DNA of 64,000 bases from Chitinophagaceae bacterium (lineage in GTDB: Bacteria; Bacteroidota; Bacteroidia; Chitinophagales; Chitinophagaceae), in assembly GCA_004028765.1 (NCBI GenBank), contig SAIX01000056.1:62001-126000 (forward strand), read 5' to 3'. The translations under genes and the position numbers were made by a program. The notes beneath the pieces were generated by a model. That model ran no database searches. It had not been told where the DNA came from and saw nothing but the letters and a program-made list of their open reading frames with translations. Positions 18,076 to 27,400 of the stretch are shown here, in pieces. The stretch's first letter is position 1. Each line of letters opens with the position of its first letter.

Positions 18076-18816
18076 ATGGAAGTTCACCATCATCCACATA
18101 TTGAAAAAAAACCATTCCGGGAATATTTACTTGAAGGACTGATGATTTTCATCGCTGTTTGCATGGGTTTTATTGCTGAAAATATCCGGGAAAACATCTC
18201 CGATCATGAAAAAGCGGAAGTATATATGAAATCGCTGCTGGCAGATATTAAAGATGATCGCAGTTTTATTGACAAACATCACCAAACCTATGCGATAAGG
18301 CTGCCTTTATTAGACAGCCTTATTGATCAACTCACTGAAACCCCGGCTCCAGGCAATACCAGTAACCTGTATTATTATGGCAGGCTGGCCAGCAAATCAG
18401 ATAAATTCCCGGTAAATACCAGAACGATCGATCAGATGAAGAATTCAGGGAATTTCAGGGTGATTAAAAACGAAAAAGTTGCTGCGGAAATTGTTGCTTA
18501 TTATTTATTGACTGAACAGATCAACGAATATGAAAAAATAGAAGACCAGGAAGAAAATGAATACAGAAAAAATGCAGTCCAGGTTTTTAATGCAGCAGTT
18601 TTCAATAAAATCAATTCAACGATGGAAGTAAAAAGGCCTGCTGGAAACCCCGCTTTGCGAACCACCGACAGAAAAATAGCAGGCGACCTGGCCGGTTGGG
18701 TACACTATATTAAAAATACAAGAATCAGTATTGATTATTACAAATCGGAGCTGAGAAAAAAGGGGGATATAGTAACTGCGTTAATTGAAAAAGAATACCA
18801 CCTCAAAAAAGAATAA
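18076..18816 (+). CDS. MEVHHHPH-family membrane protein 8 (class I)
   Basis: 246 residues: EKKPFREY and VCMGFIAENIRE in the anchor block, YMKSLLADIKDD, LLDSLIDQL, YYYGRLASK, the class I motif TIDQMKNSGNFRVIKNEKV, VFNAAVFNKI and terminal ALIEKEYHLKKE. It breaks the class alternation, since a class II gene would be expected here; either one was lost or this copy arose by a single-gene duplication. The penicillin acylase gene starts 106 bases later on the same strand. Confidence 0.87.
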   Translation: MEVHHHPHIEKKPFREYLLEGLMIFIAVCMGFIAENIRENISDHEKAEVYMKSLLADIKDDRSFIDKHHQTYAIRLPLLDSLIDQLTETPAPGNTSNLYYYGRLASKSDKFPVNTRTIDQMKNSGNFRVIKNEKVAAEIVAYYLLTEQINEYEKIEDQEENEYRKNAVQVFNAAVFNKINSTMEVKRPAGNPALRTTDRKIAGDLAGWVHYIKNTRISIDYYKSELRKKGDIVTALIEKEYHLKKE

Positions 18817-18831
18817 TAACGGGTCATATCC

Positions 18832-18864
18832 AATTCTTAATTCTTAGTTCTTAATTTTTAATTA
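18832..18864. repeat. Spacer repeat AATTCTTAATTCTTAGTTCT
   Basis: The last copy of the cluster spacer module, between member 8 and the acylase gene. Confidence 0.55.
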
Positions 18865-18922
18865 CCCCCCCTGTTTACCGATAAAATTTCCGATACTGGT
18901 TTTGCTGTAATAATTTAAGCGC

Positions 18923-21109
18923 ATGAAAAAAATATCTTTCCTCATTTTCCTGCTGCCCCTGCAGCTGATTGCACAGCCATTCAGTAAATCAGATATCCAG
19001 AAATGGGAACAACAGGCAAAACGTGTTACCATTATCCGCGATAACTGGGGCATCCCGCATGTATATGGCAAAACCGATGCAGATGCTGTTTTCGGCATGT
19101 TATATGCCCAATGCGAAGATGATTTTAAACGGGTAGAGATGAATTATGTAGAAAAACTCGGCCGGCTTTCTGAAGTAAATGGGGAAAGGGATATTTATAA
19201 CGACCTGCAGATAAGGATGCTGATCGATACAGCAGAAGCCAAAAAAGACTACGAAAATGCCAGCATCTGGATGCATGCTTTACTGCATGCATTTGCAGAT
19301 GGCATCAATTATTATCTCTACAAACATCCTGAAGTAAAACCTGCGCTGTTAAACCGTTTTGAGCCATGGTTCCCTTTGTTGTGGACAGACGGAAGCATCG
19401 GCGCAATTGATGTGGCAGATATTACACTGAATGACCTGCGCAATCTATATCCCGTAAACAAAGAGCTTGCCGTGGTAACAGAAAAAATAACACTGTACGA
19501 CCAGTTCCCCGATGGCTCCAATGGTTTTGCCATCTCTCCCTTCAAAACAGCTTCAGGTAATGCAATGCTCTACATCAACCCGCATGTAACCTATTATTTC
19601 CGGCCAGAGATACAGGTACATAGTGAGGAAGGTTTGAATGCATACGGTGCGGTAACCTGGGGGCAGTTTTTTGTGTACCAGGGATTCAATGAACACCTTG
19701 GTTGGATGCATACCAGCAGTTATAGCGATGTGGCCGATACCTATATAGAAAAAGTGTTGATGAAAGACGGGCAACTGGTATATGAATACGATGGGAAAAT
19801 AAAACCCGTAACACAGAAAGAGATCGACATATATTATACCTACAACGGTACAAAACTTAAAAAACATTTTACCACGTATTACACACACCATGGCCCGCTG
19901 ATGGCCAAAAGGGATGGTAACTGGATCTCCGTTCGTGCGAACAACCGGGATGCAAAAGGGTTGATACAATCTTTTACAAGAACCAAATCACGCAATTTTA
20001 CCGAGTTCCGGAAATCGATGGAACTCCTTGCCAATACTTCGAACAATACAGTATATGCCGATGACAAAGGAAATATCGCTTACTGGCATGGGAATTTTAT
20101 GCCGAAGCGGGATCCCAAATTCAACTGGCGCAAACCGGTGGATGGCAGTACAAGCGCAACAGAATGGAAAGGGCTGCATACACTCGAAGAACTGATCCAG
20201 GTAAAAAACCCGGCAACAGGATGGATACAGAATTGTAATTCCACCCCCTTTACAGTTTCCGGAAGCAGCAGTCCGAAAAAAGAAAATTTTCCCGCATACA
20301 TGGCACCCATGGGTGAGAACTTCCGCGGGGTGAATGCCGTAAGATTATTGAGTGAAAGCAATGGATATACGATCGATAAACTGACCCGTACCGGTTATGA
20401 TACACATCTTCCGGCTTTCGATCTTTTGATACCCGCACTCAATAAAGTTTGGGAAGAAAACAAAAGCAATGAAAAATATACCTCATTAACAGAGCCCATG
20501 AAAATATTGGCTGCCTGGGACCATAACTGCGGTGAAAATTCTATTGCCACAACTCTTGCTGTGGAATGGGGCGAAAAAATATGGCGCAATATCCAGCGTA
20601 CCAATGGGGAAGATGATAACAGCGACCAGGTGGTGAAAACACAGAAGTTTGTTCAGAACCCGCCTGCTGATATTTTATTACAGGCATTGCTGAATACAGT
20701 GAATGATCTCACCAAACGTTTTGGTACCTGGCAAAAACCCTGGGGGGAGATTAACCGTTACCAGCGACTCACCGGTAATCTTACCGAGAAGTATGACGAC
20801 AATGCGCCGAGTATCCCCTCGGGTTATACTGCTTCTACCTGGGGTTGCCTTGCTTCTTTTGTGAGCAGACCCATGAATGGAAGCAATAAGCGCTATGGCA
20901 ACAGCGGCAACAGTTTTATTGCGGCAGTTGAATTCGGCAAGAAAGTAAAAGCAAAATCATTGCTTGCGGGCGGCGAAAGCAGCAACCCCGCTTCCCCGCA
21001 TTTTGGCGACCAGGCAGAAATGTACACAAAAGGAAAATTCAAAGAAGTTTTGTTTTATAAAGAAGATGTGTTGAAACATGCAGAAAAAACTTATCACCCG
21101 GGGGAGTAG
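18923..21109 (+). CDS. Secreted penicillin acylase family amidohydrolase
   Basis: Ntn-hydrolase made as a precursor and split autocatalytically into alpha and beta chains; family members cleave acyl groups from beta-lactams, acyl-homoserine lactones or acyl-amino acids. The signal peptide (MKKISFLIFLLPLQLIAQ) is followed by the alpha-chain start RDNWGIPHVYGKTDADA. The predicted N-terminal nucleophile of the beta chain is Ser199 in PDGSNGFAISP, with INPHV shortly after. 728 residues is typical. It comes directly after the octet on the same strand. Substrate is not readable; given the deacylase operon upstream, acyl-amino acids or acyl-homoserine lactones are candidates. Confidence 0.92.
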   Translation: MKKISFLIFLLPLQLIAQPFSKSDIQKWEQQAKRVTIIRDNWGIPHVYGKTDADAVFGMLYAQCEDDFKRVEMNYVEKLGRLSEVNGERDIYNDLQIRMLIDTAEAKKDYENASIWMHALLHAFADGINYYLYKHPEVKPALLNRFEPWFPLLWTDGSIGAIDVADITLNDLRNLYPVNKELAVVTEKITLYDQFPDGSNGFAISPFKTASGNAMLYINPHVTYYFRPEIQVHSEEGLNAYGAVTWGQFFVYQGFNEHLGWMHTSSYSDVADTYIEKVLMKDGQLVYEYDGKIKPVTQKEIDIYYTYNGTKLKKHFTTYYTHHGPLMAKRDGNWISVRANNRDAKGLIQSFTRTKSRNFTEFRKSMELLANTSNNTVYADDKGNIAYWHGNFMPKRDPKFNWRKPVDGSTSATEWKGLHTLEELIQVKNPATGWIQNCNSTPFTVSGSSSPKKENFPAYMAPMGENFRGVNAVRLLSESNGYTIDKLTRTGYDTHLPAFDLLIPALNKVWEENKSNEKYTSLTEPMKILAAWDHNCGENSIATTLAVEWGEKIWRNIQRTNGEDDNSDQVVKTQKFVQNPPADILLQALLNTVNDLTKRFGTWQKPWGEINRYQRLTGNLTEKYDDNAPSIPSGYTASTWGCLASFVSRPMNGSNKRYGNSGNSFIAAVEFGKKVKAKSLLAGGESSNPASPHFGDQAEMYTKGKFKEVLFYKEDVLKHAEKTYHPGE

Positions 21110-21162
21110 CAGTGTTACAGGTTGGCGGATTACAAATTCGTGGATTATGTATTGATTGATTG

Positions 21163-21217
21163 ATTCCCGTAAAGCCGCAAAGTATTCTCGACTCAATGCG
21201 GTTTTCTTTGCGGGAAT
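21163..21217. other. Imperfect inverted repeat after the acylase gene
   Basis: ATTCCCGTAAAGCCGCA (21163-21179) pairs with TGCGG and CTTTGCGGGAAT (21197-21217) with one mismatch and a small bulge. It sits 54 bases after the acylase stop and could act in termination or mRNA stability. The wording resembles the genome's dispersed 'CCGCAAAG' repeats. Confidence 0.5.
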
Positions 21218-21305
21218 AAATCGTTTGATTACACATCGTTACTCCTTGCCTGACGTGCAATCAACATATAAAACGCATCAGTACATAACAGTTAAATGAA
21301 AACAG

Positions 21306-21818
21306 ATGAATACAAATCTTTGTTTCCGTTGGGTGAAAGTGCTCTGCGTAAAAGCCATCGCTATTATGGCTTTACTGATCACGTTCAACAACTGCACCGA
21401 TTATTTTTCCAATTATCTGTTCGTGCAGCATGTACTGCAGATGGATACGATTTTCCCGGGCAGTTCCCTTCATTACCGTTCCATACAACAGCCCTGGTTA
21501 TGGCATACGGGTTATATACTGATCATTGTACTCGAAGGCATCATGGGTATTACCTGTATGATGGGCGCCTGGCAAATGTGGGTAAGCCGTAACCAGTCAG
21601 CGGCAATATTTCATGCAGCCAAAAAATGGGCGATCGCAGGTATCGGTATCGGCATTTTTATCTGGTTCCTGTTTTTTGAAGTACTGGGCGGAGAATGGTT
21701 TGTAATGTGGCAAAGCAGCACCTGGAATGGGCTTTCGGCTGCAGAACGCATTACAGGTTTCCTGATGCTGAGTTTGATTTTATTGTATTTGAAGGAAGAA
21801 GATTTGCCTGCGATGTAA
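21306..21818 (+). CDS. DUF2165 family small integral membrane protein
   Basis: 170 residues with four hydrophobic segments at about 10-30, 67-90, 107-126 and 148-163. The pattern TFNNCTDYFSN near the end of the first segment, the long second loop and the GGEWFVMWQS segment match the DUF2165 family of predicted membrane proteins. No function is established. It stands alone between two noisy intergenic stretches. The ATG at 21306 is preferred; another frame opens a few bases upstream but has no family resemblance. Confidence 0.8.
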   Translation: MNTNLCFRWVKVLCVKAIAIMALLITFNNCTDYFSNYLFVQHVLQMDTIFPGSSLHYRSIQQPWLWHTGYILIIVLEGIMGITCMMGAWQMWVSRNQSAAIFHAAKKWAIAGIGIGIFIWFLFFEVLGGEWFVMWQSSTWNGLSAAERITGFLMLSLILLYLKEEDLPAM

Positions 21819-22040
21819 ATTTTATTTCAGGTAGTATTCCTTTTCCGTTTCCATCGGATCTCTCGATAGAGGGTTCAGCAGTTTTGTATTCGTTCATTGC
21901 AATGTATACAGTACTCTTTTTTGTTTTGCTCTCCGATTCCGCAAGGTTTCCGCTTTAGGCGGAAGGCCCGGCGAGGATATTCCGTACAAAGAAATTACTG
22001 CTTTTGCTACAGTTGTAACTTAGTGTTATAAAAGCATAAT

Positions 22041-22595
22041 ATGAAACGAATATGTGCGCTGTTAGTTTTTATGTTATTGAATCGGGGTATGTCTTCAGCC
22101 CAGGATGATTGTGTTCAAACCGAGAAGAGTTATAAAAGCCTGATTCATTACTTTCTGGACGACAATGACTTTATCGCTTCGGGATGTATTCTTCCTTATC
22201 CTGGTCAGAAAAAAAATGATAAGAAGCCGATAATGATACATGTGTCAGTTAAGATAAATAACAGGCCAGAGATCAGAAATTTTATTGAAAATTATACCCA
22301 TAAAAAAGTCAAGTTTTTATCCTGTGATGTTAGCGAAATACTAAAGCAAATAACTGCGAATGGTCAAACAGACACAAGTAAACTGGTGTATCAACTACCT
22401 GATAGGCACGTGTCTGGCACATTAACTATTCAAGGCATTTACTACTTTAAAAGTGGGTCGGAGAAAAAAGTGTTTTTCGATATTATAAGACGAGCGTCAT
22501 TATTTAGCAAGTCTCAGTTTAATGATATTATTGAGTTCAAGTATATAAAAGGACGCTGGGATTATGCGAGGCTATTCAATTACGAAAAAAGCTAA
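22041..22595 (+). CDS. Secreted protein of unknown function
   Basis: 184 residues with signal peptide (MKRICALLVFMLLNRGMSSAQ). I recognise no domain. The mature protein has two cysteines near the N-terminus (DDCVQTEK, IASGCIL) and one in the middle (FLSCDVSE), beta-prone segments and a closing FKYIKGRWDYARLF. It is visibly richer in A and T than its neighbours and is flanked by hairpin-bearing non-coding DNA: TTCCGC/GCGGAA at 21948-21964 upstream and a GTTGGTC hairpin at 22648 downstream. This suggests a locally acquired or fast-evolving orphan gene. Confidence 0.72.
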   Translation: MKRICALLVFMLLNRGMSSAQDDCVQTEKSYKSLIHYFLDDNDFIASGCILPYPGQKKNDKKPIMIHVSVKINNRPEIRNFIENYTHKKVKFLSCDVSEILKQITANGQTDTSKLVYQLPDRHVSGTLTIQGIYYFKSGSEKKVFFDIIRRASLFSKSQFNDIIEFKYIKGRWDYARLFNYEKS

Positions 22596-22647
22596 ACTGA
22601 TTCCGGTTTCGTATTCGCTGACCGCTATTATATAATACCCACCACCA

Positions 22648-22668
22648 TTGTTGGTCGCTGACCAACAA
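22648..22668. repeat. GTTGGTC hairpin, isolated copy
   Basis: TTGTTGGTC (22648-22656), loop GCT, GACCAACAA (22660-22668): perfect 9-bp arms. The same hairpin core forms the array at 51663-51890, where the loop is AGC or GGC, so this copy is in the opposite orientation. Confidence 0.7.
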
Positions 22669-22788
22669 CCCCTTTATCGTCCGTAATCATCAGTATGTTC
22701 TTTTGCCAGTAATGATTTGATTGCAGGTCAGTCGAACGGCAATGGCTGAGCAGGCAACTTTATTCTTTCCTACATTTTATATACCTCA

Positions 22789-24321
22789 TCACTTCTCCAC
22801 CAAACGCAAATGGTATTCCTGTATCAATGCCGGATTCTCGGGTGTTAGGGTAAAGCTTACCCAGATATTGGCTTTCTCTCCTTCCATCACAAAATAACCA
22901 CGCAACTGGTTCTCGGGTACCAGTTCATTTACTTTTATAATTTTACCTGCTTTTGCAAAAGCCTCCCCGGCTTCTTTGCGCAATACATCGGTAAAATAAT
23001 CGGCAAAAAAATTCTCCGCAAAAATGCCTGATTTCTCTGCATCCATAAAACCAGGTAATAACTTTACCAGATCATCCCTCCGTTGCGTCAGTATTTTGGA
23101 TGCGGGTAATTGCCTCGGCTGCAGTTTGGATAAACGCAGGAGTGTATCCAGTACCATCGTATTGGCAAGTGCTGTAGGTGCATACGTTACATTGCCGAAG
23201 AACATCACACCCAATCCATATTCGGGGGCTATCACCCAGTTACTGCCAAAACCCGGTAAGCCGCCGGTATGCCCTACCGTTTCCCGGCCTTCGCAATCTT
23301 TTGACCATCTTAATCCATAAGCATACGCAGTTGCTATGGCACAGGCACGCCCACTCGGATATTTATAGGCAGCATTCAGTGCGGCAAAGCGCCAGGGCTG
23401 GTGCATTTCGCGCAGCGAACTTCTTTTCACAGGTCCGGTTTCTGCATCATTTCTTACAGGCCATGCCTGCATGTGCAAAGCCATATACCTGCTGAATGAT
23501 TCGATGGAAGTGATCATCCCACCCATTGCCCCGTAAATACCATCGTGCAGCAAGGCTTCTTCCTTCCAATGGTCGTTGATCCAGCGGTATCCATGCGCCA
23601 GTTTTGCAGCAGGTACTTGGGTATATTCCCATTCGGCTTCCGTCATACCCAGCGGTTTCCAGATATTTTTGGCGATGTACTCGCTGTAGGGCATGCCGGT
23701 TATTTTTTTGATGATATAACCCTGCATTGCGAAACCCAGGTTACTGTATTCATAGGCAAGCCCGGGTGCATTGGAAAAACTGATGCCTTTTTTGATCAGT
23801 GCAACCAGGTCTGCATCTGTATCAGCGAGCTGGCGGTCGCCCCAGGGATTGTCTTCGGGAAACCCCGCAGAATGCGTCAGCAGGTTGCGTATCGTGATCT
23901 CCGGCGCATCGGCTGTAAGTTTCTGTCCTTTCATTTCAGGGATATAGAGGTACACGGGATCATCCAGTTTCAGTTTCCCTTCATCGCGCAGTTTCAGGAT
24001 CGCCATCGATGTAAAACTTTTACTCATCGACGCGATGCGGAACAAAGAATTGGGTGTGGCCATTGTTTTCTGATCGATATCTGTAAAACCGCCCGCTCCT
24101 TTGTACACCAGTTGCCCATCGAGTACAATTCCGAATGCATAGCCGGGGAAATGATTTTTCTCCGCATACTCCTTATAAATTTTTTCTGCCAGCGGAAACA
24201 AGGTTTTTATTTTTTCCAGGCGATTGGCATCTGCGAAAGCAGGTGGCTGATAGGGCTGTTGTGCGTGCAAAAGGATCGCGCAAAAAAATGCGCTGCAACT
24301 GAGGAGGAAATATTTTTTCAT
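22789..24321 (-). CDS. Secreted serine hydrolase with beta-lactamase fold and C-terminal extension
   Basis: Beta-lactamase/D,D-peptidase family protein of 510 residues from the ATG at 24321, which begins the signal peptide MKKYFLLSCSAFFCAILLHA; an in-frame ATG at 24366 would put 15 extra residues before it and is unlikely. Motifs: SMSK in RIASMSKSFTSM, YSN in YEYSNLGFAMQGY, and HTG in VGHTGGLPGFGSN. After the roughly 360-residue catalytic domain there is a further domain of about 130 residues ending in a beta-rich stretch, as in esterase EstB/PBP4*-like proteins with a C-terminal lipocalin-like part. It is divergent from the tricorn-like gene, 111 bases apart. Only loosely similar to the serine hydrolase at 7889. 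Confidence 0.88.
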   Translation of the reverse strand: MKKYFLLSCSAFFCAILLHAQQPYQPPAFADANRLEKIKTLFPLAEKIYKEYAEKNHFPGYAFGIVLDGQLVYKGAGGFTDIDQKTMATPNSLFRIASMSKSFTSMAILKLRDEGKLKLDDPVYLYIPEMKGQKLTADAPEITIRNLLTHSAGFPEDNPWGDRQLADTDADLVALIKKGISFSNAPGLAYEYSNLGFAMQGYIIKKITGMPYSEYIAKNIWKPLGMTEAEWEYTQVPAAKLAHGYRWINDHWKEEALLHDGIYGAMGGMITSIESFSRYMALHMQAWPVRNDAETGPVKRSSLREMHQPWRFAALNAAYKYPSGRACAIATAYAYGLRWSKDCEGRETVGHTGGLPGFGSNWVIAPEYGLGVMFFGNVTYAPTALANTMVLDTLLRLSKLQPRQLPASKILTQRRDDLVKLLPGFMDAEKSGIFAENFFADYFTDVLRKEAGEAFAKAGKIIKVNELVPENQLRGYFVMEGEKANIWVSFTLTPENPALIQEYHLRLVEK

Positions 24322-24412
24322 ATACTTATCAAAAGAGTAAGTTACTCTTTCCGGCGCTCCGCTCAAACCTTTATAAAAAATAATCTTCCTGCCGCTGAAT
24401 ATTTTTTATATT

Positions 24413-24427
24413 AAGATTCTAAATCTT
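24413..24427. promoter_or_regulatory. Short palindrome AAGATTCTAAATCTT in a divergent promoter region
   Basis: AAGATT and AATCTT flank CTA, ending 5 bases before the tricorn-like ATG in the 111-base divergent intergenic region. It may be an operator or chance in AT-rich DNA. Confidence 0.3.
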
Positions 24428-24432
24428 CTTAT

Positions 24433-27400
24433 ATGCAAACACTGACTGCTTTTGGCCGCGGTATCACTGCTGCTTTTTTTTGCTGCCTGCTGGCCGGCAT
24501 GGCTGCTGCACAAGGAACCATGCTGTTGCGCCAGCCATCTGCTTCCAAAACACATATTGCCTTTGTGCATGCAGATGATATCTGGGTGGTAGACCGGCAG
24601 GGTGGCGATGCACGCCGCCTTACCACCGCAACAGGTTCTGAAAGCAACCCGCGGATCAGCCCCGACGGAAAATGGGTCGCATTCACCGGTCAGTACGATG
24701 GCAATACAGATGTATATGTTGTTTCGATCAATGGCGGGGACCCGAAGCGGTTGACCTGGCACCCGGGCAATGATATCGTGCAATGCTGGACGCCTGATGG
24801 CAAATATGTAGTGTTTGTATCAGGACGGGAAGCACACCCCACTGCCACCGCACGTTTTTATAAAGTGGCTGCAGATGGCGGTATGCCCGAAGCCCTGCCG
24901 CTGGCCTTTGGTGCAACAGGTTCTGTTTCTGATGATGGGCAAAGCATCGCCTTCCAGCCTTATCCTTTATCGGATATCGAATGGCGGAACTATCGTGGCG
25001 GGCAGGCACAGCCTATATGGATATACAATTTCAAAACAAAAGAAACACAGAAAACCGTACAGGGAGATAAGGAACGGCACATGGGGCCTGTATGGAGCAA
25101 TGGAATCGTTTATTTTATTTCGGAGCAGGATAATGCAGCGAATATCTGGTCGTACGATCCGAAAACCAAACAGCAGAAACAGGTTACGTTCCACAAAGAT
25201 TTTGATGTAAAAAATATTGCTGCCGGCGATAAAAGCCTCGTGTACGAGCAGGGCGGAAGATTACACAGTCTTGATCTTGCTTCCGGTAAAACCACACCAC
25301 TCGTGATCAATGCCAATGGAGACGAGAACTGGGGCCGTGCAAGATGGAACAATGTAACAGCAGGTGCATTGACCAATGCAAGTCTTTCGCCCACAGGAAA
25401 ACGTGCTTTATTTGAAACGCGCGGAGAAATTTTTACTGTGCCGAAAGAAAACGGCGACTGGCGCAATATCACACGGAGCCCGGGAGTGGCGGATCGTTTT
25501 CCTACATGGTCGCCCGACGGACAAAAGATCGCATGGTTTTCTGATGAGAGCGGCGAATACCAGTTGATGATCGCGGATCAGTCGGGCATTACTCCTGCAA
25601 AATCATTCCCGATCCCCAATAAAAAATTTTATTTCCGTCCGGAATGGTCGCCCGACAGCAAATACATTGCATTTACGGATACCGATTATAACCTATGGTA
25701 TATCGATGTTGCGAGCGGAACACTGAAACTGGTTGATACCGATAAACTCGCACATCCCAACCGCACATTAAACCCGAGCTGGTCGCCCGACAGTAAATGG
25801 ATCGCCTATGCACAGATACAGGACAACCAGTTCAAAGCGATCAAAGTGTACAATCTCGAAACAGCAAAGAGTACAATGATTACAGATGCATTGGCGGATG
25901 CCATCGATCCGCAATGGGATGAGAGCGGAAAATACCTGTATTTCCTGGCAAGCACCGATTATGCATTGGGAACAGGCTGGCTGGATATGAGCAGTTATAA
26001 TTACCCCGTGAACCGGAACTTATATATTGTTGTATTGAGCAAAGACAGCCCTTCCCCTTTTGAACCCAGATCGGATGAAGAACCCACAAAGCCTGCTGAA
26101 GAAAAAAAACCGGATACTGCAAAAGCGGCTGCAAAACCTGCAGCACCCGCAGTTGCGGCAGGCACTGTAAAAGTGAAGATCGATTTTGATGGTATCCAGC
26201 AAAGAATTTTAGCAGCTTCTGTTCCAGCGAGGAATTATGACGGATTGGTAGCAGGCCCCGACGGAACTGTATTTTATTCTGAGGTTGTTCCCAATGAAAA
26301 CGGAACTGTGTTATTCAAATACAATCTCAAAGACAGAAAAGCAACCGAATTCACACGCGGTGTTTTTGCCGCCACAACCAGCTTCGACAGGAAGAGTATT
26401 CTTTTCCGCTCTGCAGCGGGATGGTTCGTTACAAGCACTGCAGCGGCACCGAGGCCAGGTGAAGGAAGGCTTGCAACCGACAATATCAAAGTGTATGTAG
26501 ATCCTTCCAAAGAAGCACAGCAGATCTTCCGCGAAGGCTGGCGCTTCCAGCGTGATTTTCTCTATGTTGAAAATGTACACGGCGCTCCCTGGGATAAAAT
26601 TTACGACTGGTACAAACCCTGGGTATCGCATGTAAAACACAGGACCGATCTGAACTATATCATCGATATTCTTGGCGGTGAGGTTTCCATTGGCCACTCG
26701 TTTACTTCCGGTGGCGATTTCCCGGATGTGCCTTCGATACCGGTAGGATTGCTTGGCGCCGATTATGAAACGGAGAATGGTTATTTTAAAATCAAAAAAA
26801 TATACAATGGCGAAAGCTGGAACCCCGAGCTGCGTGCACCGTTAAGCGGTCCTGGTATGGATGTAAAAGAAGGGGATTATCTTCTTGAAGTGGATGGGCG
26901 CCCCCTCACAGCATCCATGAACCTGTACAGTTTGTTTGAAGGAACGGCTGGCCGACAGGTAAAGATCAGGATCAACAGCAAACCATCTGTTGAAGGGTCA
27001 AAACTGATCACGGTTGTTCCGGTTGCCAGTGAAAATGGTTTACGTTCGCGCAGCTGGGTGGAAGGTAACCGCCGCAAAGTGGATGAATTATCAGGAGGCA
27101 AACTTGCTTATGTATATGTACCGAATACAAGTAATGCAGGTTATACTTATTTCAACCGTTACTATTTTTCGCAGCAGGATAAAAAGGGGGCCATTATCGA
27201 TGAAAGAAACAATGGTGGCGGATCGGCTGCGGATTATATGATCGATATCCTGAACAGGAACCTGATGGGGTATTTTAATAACCGCGTTGCCGGGCATAAG
27301 CCTTCCACCACACCGATGGCTGGCATCTGGGGGCCCAAAGTGATGATCGCAAATGAAAGCGCCGGTTCGGGTGGTGACCTGTTCCCTTATATGTTTAAGA

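Noticed and set aside
12416-18816. Fragments of one large decayed gene
   Set aside because: Each member has its own complete start, membrane anchor, full-length domain and stop, so these are intact paralogues.
23545-24414. Plus-strand open frame opposite the second serine hydrolase
   Set aside because: The minus strand carries SxxK, YSN and HTG motifs; the opposite frame is Cys/His/Phe-rich, as expected for antisense of this gene.
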